Both the position numbers and the translations under genes were made by a program. Positions 50,410 through 59,388 of a DNA stretch of 64,000 nucleotides are shown here, piece by piece (the first letter of the stretch is position 1; every line of letters starts with the position of its first letter). The notes beneath the pieces are model-generated. The model worked only from the letters and a program-made list of their open reading frames with translations, did no database searches and was not told the DNA's origin. The stretch lies in contig JAMDDV010000016.1 of the NCBI GenBank assembly GCA_023488455.1, forward strand, positions 1 through 64,000. The letters run 5' to 3'. This stretch comes from Actinomycetota bacterium. GTDB taxonomy: Bacteria > Actinomycetota > Humimicrobiia > Hakubellales > JAMDDV01.

Positions 50410-50443
50410 GGAGGACTTTTGGAGGAATTTTGAATATTTTTGG

Positions 50444-50471
50444 TTGAAAAAAGAGGAATTTGGAGTAAAAT
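50444..50471 (+). promoter_or_regulatory. Promoter of the mraZ-ftsQ division and cell-wall cluster
   Basis: TTGAAA (50444-50449) and TAAAAT (50466-50471) are separated by 16 bases, about 30 bases before the GTG start of mraZ. The -10 element lies inside the 10-bp repeat array that resembles MraZ boxes. Confidence 0.65.
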
Positions 50472-50495
50472 GGAGAACTAAAGGAGAGAAAAGGG
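50451..50495 (+). promoter_or_regulatory. 10-bp-periodic G-rich repeats, putative MraZ boxes
   Basis: At 50451, 50461, 50471, 50481 and 50491 the pentamers AAGAG, TGGAG, TGGAG, AAGGA and AAGGG recur with A/T-rich pentamers between them, exactly ten bases apart. MraZ in E. coli binds repeats of TGGGN with 5-base spacers in front of its own gene. The match in spacing and position suggests autoregulation; the later repeats also contain the ribosome-binding site. Confidence 0.55.
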
Positions 50496-50500
50496 GAAAA

Positions 50501-50935
50501 GTGTTACTGGGGACCTTAAACAGGACGATTGATGACAATGGAAGGTTAATTGTCCCCTCCAAGTTCCGTGAGGATCTGGGAGATGAGGTCATCATTTCCG
50601 TAGGACTTAACGAGAGATGTCTGTTTCTGTTTTCGGTCACTGAATGGAAGAAGTTCGATGATAAGGTCAGGGCGCTTCCCGTCTCCAAGAAGGATGCACA
50701 GGGTTTTGTAAGATGGTTTTTGTCATCTGCGTCGCATGTGCAGCTTGATCAGCAGGGAAGGTTACTGATCCCCCAGGTTCTGCGTGAGTGGGCCGGAATA
50801 GAGAGGGATGTGGTAATTGTAGGGGTATCCTCCAGGCTCGAGATCTGGGGTAAGGCAAAATGGGAGGCCTTTTACAAAGAGGCAGAGTATAAATTTAAGG
50901 AGATTTCCGAGGATTTAACCAGTACCGGATTTTAA
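50501..50935 (+). CDS. mraZ: Transcriptional regulator MraZ
   Basis: A 144-residue protein with two SpoVT/AbrB-like DNA-binding halves: NRTIDDNGRLIVPSKFRE (about 6-23) and HVQLDQQGRLLIPQVLRE (about 80-97), each with the DxxGR motif. It controls the division and cell-wall cluster. GTG 50501 is the likely start because it gives the family's N-terminus and AAGGGG precedes it; the open frame reaches back to 50408 but codes no family sequence. It is the first gene of the cluster behind a terminator. Confidence 0.94.
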   Translation: MLLGTLNRTIDDNGRLIVPSKFREDLGDEVIISVGLNERCLFLFSVTEWKKFDDKVRALPVSKKDAQGFVRWFLSSASHVQLDQQGRLLIPQVLREWAGIERDVVIVGVSSRLEIWGKAKWEAFYKEAEYKFKEISEDLTSTGF

Positions 50936-50944
50936 GGCTGTGAG

Positions 50945-51880
50945 ATGAACAGATATCATCAGCCGGTAATGTTGAGAGAGGTTATTGAATACTTAAGCCC
51001 GGTAAGGGGAGAAACGTTCGTTGATAACACAATTGGCGGCGGCGGTCATGCTCTAGAAATTGTCAAAAAAATAATGCCCGGTGGCAAGCTCGTTGGAATG
51101 GATGTGGATGAAATGGCTTTAGCTGCCGCCAAATTTTATCTAAAAAGGTATCTGGACGACGTCTTTCTTATAAAAGCAAATTTTTCAAGAGTGGACGAGG
51201 TGTTGAGCGAGCTCAGCATAGAAAAGATTGACGGCTCACTTTTTGATCTGGGTCTTTCAAGTGCCCAAATTGAGGAGAGCTCGCGTGGGTTTTCATATAT
51301 GAGTGATGGACAACTGGATATGCGGATGGACAGAAGTTTACCGCTAACTGCTAAGGAAATCGTGAATACCATGCCCACAGATGAACTGTCGGATATCTTT
51401 AGAAGGTATGGTGAAGAGGGGTATGCCGCAAGGATTGCCGATGTCATTGAGCGGAGCAGGAAAAGATCCCCTATTAACAGCACCATGGAGCTGGTGGAGA
51501 TAATTAAAAAAGCTGTTCCCATAAAAGGAGCCAGGAAGGGACATCCCGCAAAAAGGGTATTTCAGGCCTTGAGGATATACGTGAATGATGAGATTAGCTC
51601 CCTTAGGGTTGGGTTAAAAAAGAGTTTTCAATTTTTAAATGCTGGCGGAAGAATGGTTGTTATTTCTTATCACTCGCTTGAGGATAGAACCGTGAAAAAT
51701 ATATTCAAGGAACTTGCGGGAGGATGTATCTGCCCACCCGATATTCCGGTTTGTGTGTGTGGAAGACAGATAAGCGCTGAGATACTCACAAATGGAGCTG
51801 TTCTTCCAACCAGCGAAGAAGTTATGATGAACGCAAGATCAAAAAGTGCAAAGCTTCGTGCTTTAAGAAAGCTGGCATGA
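50945..51880 (+). CDS. rsmH: 16S rRNA (cytosine1402-N4)-methyltransferase RsmH
   Basis: Methylates C1402 of 16S rRNA using SAM. The 311-residue protein starts with YHQPVMLREVIEYLSP. It has the SAM-binding DNTIGGGGHALEIVKK (about 26-41), GSLFDLGLSSAQIEESSRGFSY in two parts near 99-120, and KGHPAKRVFQALRIYVNDE near 196-214. All are diagnostic of RsmH/MraW. It is in its normal place after mraZ. The next gene starts directly after its TGA stop. Confidence 0.96.
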   Translation: MNRYHQPVMLREVIEYLSPVRGETFVDNTIGGGGHALEIVKKIMPGGKLVGMDVDEMALAAAKFYLKRYLDDVFLIKANFSRVDEVLSELSIEKIDGSLFDLGLSSAQIEESSRGFSYMSDGQLDMRMDRSLPLTAKEIVNTMPTDELSDIFRRYGEEGYAARIADVIERSRKRSPINSTMELVEIIKKAVPIKGARKGHPAKRVFQALRIYVNDEISSLRVGLKKSFQFLNAGGRMVVISYHSLEDRTVKNIFKELAGGCICPPDIPVCVCGRQISAEILTNGAVLPTSEEVMMNARSKSAKLRALRKLA

Positions 51881-52411
51881 ATGGGTAAGAGTGCAATAGC
51901 AAAAAAGAGCAGATCAGGTTTGGAACATGAGGTCAATTTAAAGGCAATAAGACCTCGTGTGGGTGATAGAAGGCCGAGATCGCGAAAGACTTCGATAATA
52001 CTCTTTGTCTGGTTTTCAGTGACGCTTGCCCTTTTTGGAACTGCTGTTATTGCTAATTTGACACTGCGCGCAAAGTTAACTCAATACCAGATGGACATCG
52101 AATCGATAAAACAACAGATCGAAGTTGAGAAAAAGCTTGCTGGTAGGGTGGAGCTCGAAACTGCACAGTTGAAAAGCCCAAATCGTATATTGAAGATCGC
52201 TCTGGAGGAGATTGGGATGGTTAAGCCCGAGGAGGTGCATTATCTGAAGGAACTCAAGAGCAACGGTATTGATGTCGCTAAGATCGATGCTGGATTTGGT
52301 GGGAATAATAAGAGCAATAATGTTGATATTCCTACAAATATATCCAGGTATGAACCAGATCCAGGCTTTTACAAGTTTTTTGAGTCCACTTTAATTTTCA
52401 TGTTTCCCTGA
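51881..52411 (+). CDS. ftsL: FtsL-like cell division protein
   Basis: A 176-residue bitopic membrane protein. It has a basic cytoplasmic N-terminus of about 45 residues, one membrane helix (about 46-70), a short coiled coil (LTQYQMDIESIKQQIEVEKK, about 74-93) and a LKSPNRILKIALEEIGMVKPEE segment, split by Pro, typical of FtsL/DivIC proteins. The position between rsmH and the transpeptidase gene is the standard ftsL place. An additional C-terminal region of about 50 residues is not seen in typical FtsL. Sequence similarity in this family is low, so the name rests on topology and location. Confidence 0.8.
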   Translation: MGKSAIAKKSRSGLEHEVNLKAIRPRVGDRRPRSRKTSIILFVWFSVTLALFGTAVIANLTLRAKLTQYQMDIESIKQQIEVEKKLAGRVELETAQLKSPNRILKIALEEIGMVKPEEVHYLKELKSNGIDVAKIDAGFGGNNKSNNVDIPTNISRYEPDPGFYKFFESTLIFMFP

Positions 52412-52425
52412 CATAAAGAAAAGTT

Positions 52426-54096
52426 ATGAAAATTAGAGAGTCAAGATGGAGAATTTTGTTTCTATTCCTTATCTTCATCCTGGCATTTTTTATTGTCTGG
52501 ACACGGCTCTTTTTCATCCAGGCACTTTCCTTTACAAAATATCAGGATTTAGCCAAAGCGCAGCATTTTGAGAGCTTTACTTACTTCGCAAATCGTGGAG
52601 CTATCCTAGACAGGGACAATGAGCAGGTAGCCATCAGCATCGAGGAGTCCACGATCTACGCAAATCCTTATTTGATAGTCAATCCACACGATGCAGCCCA
52701 GGAGCTGGCTTCAATAACCGGTATTGATGTGAACGAGTTGTACGAAAGGCTCTCTGCTAAGGATAAAGGGTTTGTATACATCGCAAGGAAGGTCCCCTCG
52801 TATATATCACAGACGATTATGGATCTTAAGATAGAGGGAATATACACGATTCCTGAATATAAACGCTATTACCCCTATCAGGATATGGCATCGCAGCTGA
52901 TCGGTTTTGTGGGAACGGATAACGTTGGACTCTCAGGAATTGAGTTAACTTACGAAAAGGAACTTCACGGGGTCGATGTAGTAGTGGAGGCAGAAAAGGA
53001 CTCGCTTGGCAGACCGATACCTGGTTCGTATGTGACAGAAAAGGAACCAATAGATGGAAGTGATATCTATATCACCATCGACTCCGATATCCAGTATTTC
53101 AGTGAACAGGTATTGAAAAAGGTGGTTAGTGATTATTCAGCAAAGTGCGCTGCTGCAGTGGTAATGGATCCCCGTTCGGGAGAGATAATTGCGATGGCGA
53201 GCTATCCGACCTTTGATTTGAACAATTTTTCGAATGTCGATGCATCTCTGATGAAAAATCTTGGCACCTCTTTTACCTTTGAGCCGGGTAGCATTTTTAA
53301 ATCGATCGTGATCTCGAAAGCGCTTGATTGGGGTTACGTGAATGCCGGGGATGTGTTCAATTTGCCACCAACCATAAAAGTTGGTGACAAGTATATCAAA
53401 GAACCACATCGCTACCAGGCGGTGGACTATTCTGTCAGTGATATACTGGTTAATTCGAGTAACGTTGGTGCTGCTTTAATAGGCATGAAGATGGGCAAGG
53501 AAAAATTGCATGAGGCTATTCTGGATTTCGGTTTTGGCAGACAAACAGGCATAGACTTCATTGGCGAGGAGAGCGGAATAGTAGTTGACCCTAAGGACTG
53601 GGGAGCTTCGATGATCGGTGCCCTGCCGATTGGACAGGGAGTTATGGTAACCCCCATTCAGATCGCCGTTGCATATAGCGCTATTGCCAACGGAGGCTAC
53701 CTTGTTAAGCCGTATATCGTCCAGAAACTGGGATACGATTCCGAACCAGCTCAGATTATATCCAGTGATACGTCCAGGTTGATGACTGAGATACTAAGGA
53801 AGGTCATAGCCGAAGGCACCGGTCAGATGGCGGCGCTTGACAGATATGTGGCAGCAGGAAAGACGGGAACTGCGCAAAAAGTTGATTCAGATGGTCACGG
53901 TTATGATGAAGATAGGAGCATAGTATCGTTTGTCGGGTTCGCCCCTGCCCAGGACCCGAAGGTTGTGATTGCTATAGTAGTTGATGAGCCTTCATCTCAG
54001 ACAGGGTCCGTATGGGGAGGCACGATTTCCGCTCCAGTATTTAAAGAAATTGCGGAATTCACCCTGTTGCACCTGAAAGTGCAGCCAGATGACTAG
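52426..54096 (+). CDS. ftsI: Penicillin-binding protein, class B septal transpeptidase (FtsI/PBP2-like)
   Basis: A 556-residue cell-wall transpeptidase. One N-terminal membrane helix (about 10-30) is followed by the dimerisation domain with NRGAILDRDNEQVA. The catalytic domain has SxxK in EPGSIFKSIV (about residues 286-295), SxN in VNSSNVG and KTG in AAGKTGTAQ. It ends soon after the last core helix and has no PASTA repeats, unlike Spo VD/PBP2x forms. It cross-links septal peptidoglycan with FtsW. The place between ftsL and murE is standard. Confidence 0.94.
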   Translation: MKIRESRWRILFLFLIFILAFFIVWTRLFFIQALSFTKYQDLAKAQHFESFTYFANRGAILDRDNEQVAISIEESTIYANPYLIVNPHDAAQELASITGIDVNELYERLSAKDKGFVYIARKVPSYISQTIMDLKIEGIYTIPEYKRYYPYQDMASQLIGFVGTDNVGLSGIELTYEKELHGVDVVVEAEKDSLGRPIPGSYVTEKEPIDGSDIYITIDSDIQYFSEQVLKKVVSDYSAKCAAAVVMDPRSGEIIAMASYPTFDLNNFSNVDASLMKNLGTSFTFEPGSIFKSIVISKALDWGYVNAGDVFNLPPTIKVGDKYIKEPHRYQAVDYSVSDILVNSSNVGAALIGMKMGKEKLHEAILDFGFGRQTGIDFIGEESGIVVDPKDWGASMIGALPIGQGVMVTPIQIAVAYSAIANGGYLVKPYIVQKLGYDSEPAQIISSDTSRLMTEILRKVIAEGTGQMAALDRYVAAGKTGTAQKVDSDGHGYDEDRSIVSFVGFAPAQDPKVVIAIVVDEPSSQTGSVWGGTISAPVFKEIAEFTLLHLKVQPDD

Positions 54097-54139
54097 AATT
54101 CATGTGCTAAAATAACCTTATTTCGTAAGCGGAGCTTTT

Positions 54140-55633
54140 TTGAACCTTAATCTTTTTTTACCAGTCAACCTGGTCGTAGAGCAGACTGGTGAACGTGAAC
54201 TTAACATCGATTCCATTTCTTATGATTCAAGAAGGGCAAAACCTGATTCTCTTTTTGTTGCAATTCGCGGGACTAAAACTGACGGGAATAACTACATTGA
54301 AGCGGCCAGGGATTCTGGTAGCATAGTGTTCGCAACCGAAGATCCGAGTGCATATCACAGATATAAGAATGTTTTTGAAGCTGCGATCCTGGCTTCTGAT
54401 ATCAGACTGTTTCTTGCTGCTGCCTCCGCTGCGTTTTTTGGCAATCCATTTAGAAAATTGAAACTGGTGGGAGTCACCGGAACTAACGGCAAGACCACCA
54501 TTACCCGTTTGATATACGATGTGCTGCGCAGATTGAACGTCAAATCGGGTGTGATCGGCACAATTGGGTGCGAAGTGGATGGAAGGTATTGCGAGATAAA
54601 TAACACGACTCCCGAATCGATCGACCTTAACGAAATAATTGATGATATGTCTGAGAGCGGAGTAGAGGTCTGCTCCTGTGAGGTCTCCTCGCACTCCATT
54701 CATTTTGACAGAATAGCCTTTATAGAGTTTTCCCTTGTTGTCTTCACCAACCTCACGCAGGATCATCTGGATTTCCACAGCAGCATGGATGATTATTTTA
54801 AGTGTAAGAGCAGCATCTTTTTTGATAAAGATCGATTCAAGGTTAAAAGATCGCTTATCAATATAGATGACGACTACGGTAGAAAGATATTTGAGAGCCT
54901 TAAAGGTAATGCCTACAGTTTTAGCCTTTCGGGAAAAGCTGATTTTAGGGCTGATAATGTTTCATTTGACGAAAAGGGCTTTCATGCTACTTTTAATATA
55001 GCTGGCAGGAGGTTCAACGTAAACTCCAGGCTGAAAGGTAAGTTCAATATATATAATGTCCTGGCTGCTGTGGCTTCGTTATATTTGCTGGACTATGATC
55101 CGGAATTGGTCTGTGAAAATATAAGGAGTGCGGACTATATTCCCGGGCGTTTTGAGCCGATTGAGACCGACCGTGGGTTCATGGTAGTCGTCGATTATGC
55201 ACACACGCCCGATGGGCTCTTAAATGCTATCAACGCAGCGAAAAGCATAGCGAAGGGCAGGGTGATCACAGTCTTTGGGTGTGGAGGGAACAGAGATAGG
55301 TTGAAAAGGCCGATAATGGGCAGGATATCTGGAGAACTGAGTGACTACACTATTCTTACTTCTGATAATCCCCGCTATGAAGTGCCTGAGGATATCGTAA
55401 GAGAGATAGAGGAAGGAATCCGTAAGGTCACTCGCAATTATATTTCTGTAGTGGATAGAAGGTTGGCTATAGCGGAGGCTTTGAAAATTGCCAGGGACGG
55501 GGATATTATCCTGATAGCTGGCAAGGGCCACGAAAAGATGCAGCAGATCAAAGATAAACTCCTTCCATTTGATGATAAACTAGTAACCGCAGAGGAGCTA
55601 ACGAAGATAGGTGCCAACGAGGAACGTACTTGA
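54140..55633 (+). CDS. murE: UDP-MurNAc-tripeptide synthetase MurE, meso-diaminopimelate type
   Basis: Adds the third amino acid to UDP-MurNAc-dipeptide. The 497-residue ligase has the P-loop GVTGTNGKTTITRLI (about 111-125). It has the carbamylated-Lys region HFDRIAF and the DNPR motif in LTSDNPRYEVPEDI (about 411-424); DNPR in MurE marks meso-diaminopimelate specificity. TTG 54140 is the likely start, behind GCGGAG. Its last 23 bases overlap murF. Confidence 0.94.
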   Translation: MNLNLFLPVNLVVEQTGERELNIDSISYDSRRAKPDSLFVAIRGTKTDGNNYIEAARDSGSIVFATEDPSAYHRYKNVFEAAILASDIRLFLAAASAAFFGNPFRKLKLVGVTGTNGKTTITRLIYDVLRRLNVKSGVIGTIGCEVDGRYCEINNTTPESIDLNEIIDDMSESGVEVCSCEVSSHSIHFDRIAFIEFSLVVFTNLTQDHLDFHSSMDDYFKCKSSIFFDKDRFKVKRSLINIDDDYGRKIFESLKGNAYSFSLSGKADFRADNVSFDEKGFHATFNIAGRRFNVNSRLKGKFNIYNVLAAVASLYLLDYDPELVCENIRSADYIPGRFEPIETDRGFMVVVDYAHTPDGLLNAINAAKSIAKGRVITVFGCGGNRDRLKRPIMGRISGELSDYTILTSDNPRYEVPEDIVREIEEGIRKVTRNYISVVDRRLAIAEALKIARDGDIILIAGKGHEKMQQIKDKLLPFDDKLVTAEELTKIGANEERT

Positions 55634-57026
55634 AGTTATCAAACATACTAGGGGCAAGCTGGTCCTGGGCTCGCTCAACAGCCGCTATGACCGCATTGAG
55701 ACCGATACCCGCAAGACGGTAAGAGGAGCGCTCTTCTGGGCGATCAAGGGTCAGCACTTTGATGGAAATGATTTTGTCATGGACGCTGCGCTTAAGGATT
55801 TTAACGGTGCTGTGGTCTCCAGGATTTCAGATTCTGATATAAATCAGATATATTCGCTGAAGAAAGATGACTTTTTCGTGGTTGAGGTTGACGATACGCT
55901 TAAGGCCCTGGTGGATCTTGCGAAGAGCCACAGGAAAAGAATTAAGGCTAAGGTCATCGCCATCACCGGATCTTCAGGAAAGACCACCACGAAGGAGATG
56001 ACTGCATCGATACTAAAGCGGGTTGGGAAGGTTGTGTATGCATATAGAAGTTTTAACAACGAAATAGGCCTCCCGTTGACGTTGTTACGCGCGACCTCGG
56101 TTGATGATTTCGTCATCCTGGAGATGGGGACGAGAAATAAGGGAAACATAATCCAGTTGTGCGACGTCGCTTATCCGGATATTGGTGCGATCACAGTTAT
56201 CGGGCCAACTCATCTTGAGTTCCTGGGCAGCGAAGAAGGAGTCGCTGATGCTAAAGCCGAGCTGCTGGACTGCTTACGGGAGGATGGAGTAGCATGCCTC
56301 TTTGACGGAGACATGTGGTTTGAGCATATGCGATCAAAGGTGAGATGTCGTCTGATCCGCTATGGATTTAGCGAAAAATGTGATGTTCATGGAACTGATG
56401 TGAAAGTTGGTCATGACATGATGCCATCCTTTAATCTGGGAATCGGAGGAAGAGAAGAGCAGATTAAATTAAATATCGCGGGTAAGCATAATGTAATAAA
56501 TGCACTTGCTGCCTCTTCAATAGCATGGGCGCTTGATGTCAGCGTTGAAGATATAAAAGCTGGGCTACAGGAATGTCCTGTACCTGATATGCGCAGCAAC
56601 CTCATCTGGTTAAAAAACGATGTTTGTTTGATAGATGATTCTTATAATGCAAACCCGATCTCATCAGCTTGCGGCATCAATATGCTCGTCGATGTCGGAG
56701 GTAAGAGGCGGAAGATCGCAGTTTTAGGTGATATGCTTGAGTTGGGAGAGGAAAGTGATAGGTATCACTATGAACTGGGCAGCATTGCCGCGAGATCAGG
56801 AGTTGACCTGATATTCAGTTATGGTGACTATGCCAGGGATATCTGCCAGGGCGTCACTGACCTTGATGGAAGTGGCTGTGAATGCAGGAGTTTCAAAGAT
56901 ATGGACTCGCTCATACTGGAATTAAAAAAGACGATTAAACCTGGTGACTTTATCCTGGTCAAGGCATCCAGGGCGATGTCATTTGAAAATATCAGTAAGG
57001 CTATTTTGAGATGGGATCAGGATTAG
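55611..57026 (+). CDS. murF: UDP-MurNAc-pentapeptide synthetase MurF
   Basis: Adds D-Ala-D-Ala to the tripeptide. The 471-residue protein contains DTRKTVRGALFWAIKGQHFDG in two parts near the start, the P-loop ITGSSGKTTTKEM (about 118-130), GTRNKGNI and DDSYNANPIS (about 342-351). It lies after murE as usual and starts from GTG 55611 inside the murE end. Its own stop overlaps the mraY start by 16 bases. Confidence 0.94.
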   Translation: MPTRNVLEVIKHTRGKLVLGSLNSRYDRIETDTRKTVRGALFWAIKGQHFDGNDFVMDAALKDFNGAVVSRISDSDINQIYSLKKDDFFVVEVDDTLKALVDLAKSHRKRIKAKVIAITGSSGKTTTKEMTASILKRVGKVVYAYRSFNNEIGLPLTLLRATSVDDFVILEMGTRNKGNIIQLCDVAYPDIGAITVIGPTHLEFLGSEEGVADAKAELLDCLREDGVACLFDGDMWFEHMRSKVRCRLIRYGFSEKCDVHGTDVKVGHDMMPSFNLGIGGREEQIKLNIAGKHNVINALAASSIAWALDVSVEDIKAGLQECPVPDMRSNLIWLKNDVCLIDDSYNANPISSACGINMLVDVGGKRRKIAVLGDMLELGEESDRYHYELGSIAARSGVDLIFSYGDYARDICQGVTDLDGSGCECRSFKDMDSLILELKKTIKPGDFILVKASRAMSFENISKAILRWDQD

Positions 57027-58009
57027 GGAAGATCGTTTTCGCGGCTTTGATATCTGGTGGACTTTCGCTCATCCTGTCCCCCTTGTGGATAAGGTATCAG
57101 CGCTATAGGAGGATGGGGCAGAAGATCAGGATTGACGGGCCGAGATCGCACTCGATTAAGTCCGGTACCCCGACGATGGGTGGTCTGGTGATAATAATCT
57201 CCTGCGTATTGGCCTCCCTAATCATGGGCACCTTCTCAAAACAGGCAATACTGGTGCTGGTAGCCTATATTTTATGCGGTGCAGTTGGCTTTATTGACGA
57301 CTATATCTCGATAAAAAAGGACAGATCGCTTGGCTTACGCGCAGGAGCCAAATTTTTTGCGCAGATCGCAGTTGCCGCGCTCTTTGCCTTCTTTGCTATT
57401 GAAATCCTTGGACTTTCCACCAGCATCAAGGTACCGTTGACAGATTTGAGCTTTGATATCGGCTATTTTTATTACCTGTTTGTCTTTTTTTTGTTGACTG
57501 CTGCTACCAATGCGGTGAACCTGACTGACGGGTTGGATGGCCTTGCAGCAGGCGTGTCGGCGTTTATACTCAGCGCGTTCATCGTGATTGCATTTATGGA
57601 GTACAGACATATGGGTGTTACTTATGGCCTTGATCTCGCCGCGATAAGCGCAGCGATGGTAGGGGCAAGTGCAGGTTTCCTGTGGTTCAATTCTGCACCT
57701 GCAGATATATTCATGGGGGACACTGGTTCCCTCTCGTATGGTGCGGCAATAGCGACGATTGCGATAATGTTAAAATTGGAGCTGCTGCTCCCGATCTTCG
57801 GGGGTCTGCTGGTAATAGAGACGGCTTCCGTGATACTTCAAATATTATCTTTTAAGTTGTTCAAGCGAAGGGTATTTAAGATGGCTCCCATTCATCACCA
57901 CTTTGAGTTAAAACAATGGCCTGAATTCAAGATAATCATCCGGTTCTGGCTGATCTGCATGGTGTTCGTGACGCTTGGATTTTTGATCTTCTACCTGGAG
58001 CTAATATGA
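57011..58009 (+). CDS. mraY: Phospho-N-acetylmuramoyl-pentapeptide transferase MraY
   Basis: Makes lipid I by moving phospho-MurNAc-pentapeptide to undecaprenyl phosphate. The 332-residue membrane protein has about ten helices. Visible motifs are KSGTPTMGGLV, the FIDDYISIKK loop (about 96-105), NAVNLTDGLDGLAAG (about 170-184), MGDTGSLSYG and the IHHHFEL His cluster. Start and stop overlap the neighbouring genes, in line with coupled translation through the cluster. Confidence 0.96.
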   Translation: MGSGLGKIVFAALISGGLSLILSPLWIRYQRYRRMGQKIRIDGPRSHSIKSGTPTMGGLVIIISCVLASLIMGTFSKQAILVLVAYILCGAVGFIDDYISIKKDRSLGLRAGAKFFAQIAVAALFAFFAIEILGLSTSIKVPLTDLSFDIGYFYYLFVFFLLTAATNAVNLTDGLDGLAAGVSAFILSAFIVIAFMEYRHMGVTYGLDLAAISAAMVGASAGFLWFNSAPADIFMGDTGSLSYGAAIATIAIMLKLELLLPIFGGLLVIETASVILQILSFKLFKRRVFKMAPIHHHFELKQWPEFKIIIRFWLICMVFVTLGFLIFYLELI

Positions 58010-59388
58010 CGAAGATGCCGGATGTGGATTTTTGTGGTAGGAACGTGCTCGTGATCGGTCTGGCAAAGTCCGGCATTGCTGCAGGCATGGTTCTGCTATC
58101 AAAAGGAGCGAGGGTGAGTGTTTATGATGCCAGCCCTGAAGTCAGCAGCTCTGAGAAGGTAATAAATATACTGGAAGCTGGCGCAAAGCTGGTAACTGGG
58201 GCGCAGAATGGCCTCGACGTACTTGGTTTTGATTTAATTGTGATCAGCCCCGGAGTGCCTTCGGACATAGCTCCGTTGTTAAGAGCGGACTCCATGGATA
58301 TACCAGTGGTGAGCGAGTTGGAGCTTGCGTACATGTTGGCAGAAGATACTATCATCCTGGCTGTCACCGGGACGAATGGTAAGACGACCACCGTAAGCCT
58401 GCTTGACCATATTTTGACCTCATCTGGAATCAAACATGTGACTGCAGGAAATATTGGTTTGCCAATGGTCAGCCTTGTTGATGGTTGCAGGTCGAGCATT
58501 GTTGTTCTGGAGGTAAGCAGCTTCCAACTTGAGCGGATGATCCGTTTCAAACCGCATGCCGCAGCAATATTAAATATAACTTCAGATCACATTGACAGGC
58601 ACTTGGATATCGATAGATATGCAGATATGAAGTACAGGATATTTCAGAACCAGGACAGATGTGATTATGCAGTTTTAAACTATGACGATGAGGTTATAAG
58701 TAATAGAAAGCCACCAGAGAACACAAATGTTATTTATTACAGCGCCCGTGCAGAAGAAGGAGTCCAGCTGTTCATGAAGAATGGCAAGATTGTTTCCAAC
58801 TTTTTGTATCCATGCAGTTTTAGTCTCCAGCAGTTTCATCTCGTGGGTGAATTCAACATATCAAATGCAATGGCTGCTATAGCGCTCTCCCAGGTAGTCG
58901 GAACTGATGCTCAGGCGATCCAGCATTCGCTTGACAGTTTCAGGCCCATCGTGCATAGACTTGAGTATGTGGCTACGGTTAACGGTGTGCGCTTCTATAA
59001 TGACTCAAAAGCGACGAACCCAGATTCCAGCCTTAAGGCACTGAAAAGCTTCGATGGCAATATCTCCCTGATACTCGGCGGCAAGGATAAGGGAATGGAT
59101 TTCAGCCTGCTGTGCAGAGAGGTTGGGGATCATGTCAGATTTGTTGCTCTCATTGGTGAATCGGCTGATAAGATTGGTAATGTTTTAGCGAAGTTCTGGC
59201 CAGACCTTAGGATTGAATATTATGATAGCCTGGAGATGGCGACCAGGGCTGCATACCTGGAATGTGAGGGCGACGGTATTGTGTTGTTCTCACCTGCATG
59301 CGCAAGCTTTGACATGTTTGATAACTATGAGCACAGAGGCGTGCAATTTAAGAAGATAGTTTCGCAGATTGATGAAGACGAAAAATAG
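58006..59388 (+). CDS. murD: UDP-N-acetylmuramoylalanine-D-glutamate ligase MurD
   Basis: Adds D-glutamate to UDP-MurNAc-L-alanine. The 460-residue protein has an N-terminal Rossmann start NVLVIGLAKSGIAAGMVL, the P-loop AVTGTNGKTTTVSLLD (about 121-136), ITSDHIDRHLD and DSKATNPDSSLKAL (about 330-343). ATGA overlap with mraY couples the two. The ftsW start lies inside its last 17 bases. Confidence 0.95.
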   Translation: MTKMPDVDFCGRNVLVIGLAKSGIAAGMVLLSKGARVSVYDASPEVSSSEKVINILEAGAKLVTGAQNGLDVLGFDLIVISPGVPSDIAPLLRADSMDIPVVSELELAYMLAEDTIILAVTGTNGKTTTVSLLDHILTSSGIKHVTAGNIGLPMVSLVDGCRSSIVVLEVSSFQLERMIRFKPHAAAILNITSDHIDRHLDIDRYADMKYRIFQNQDRCDYAVLNYDDEVISNRKPPENTNVIYYSARAEEGVQLFMKNGKIVSNFLYPCSFSLQQFHLVGEFNISNAMAAIALSQVVGTDAQAIQHSLDSFRPIVHRLEYVATVNGVRFYNDSKATNPDSSLKALKSFDGNISLILGGKDKGMDFSLLCREVGDHVRFVALIGESADKIGNVLAKFWPDLRIEYYDSLEMATRAAYLECEGDGIVLFSPACASFDMFDNYEHRGVQFKKIVSQIDEDEK

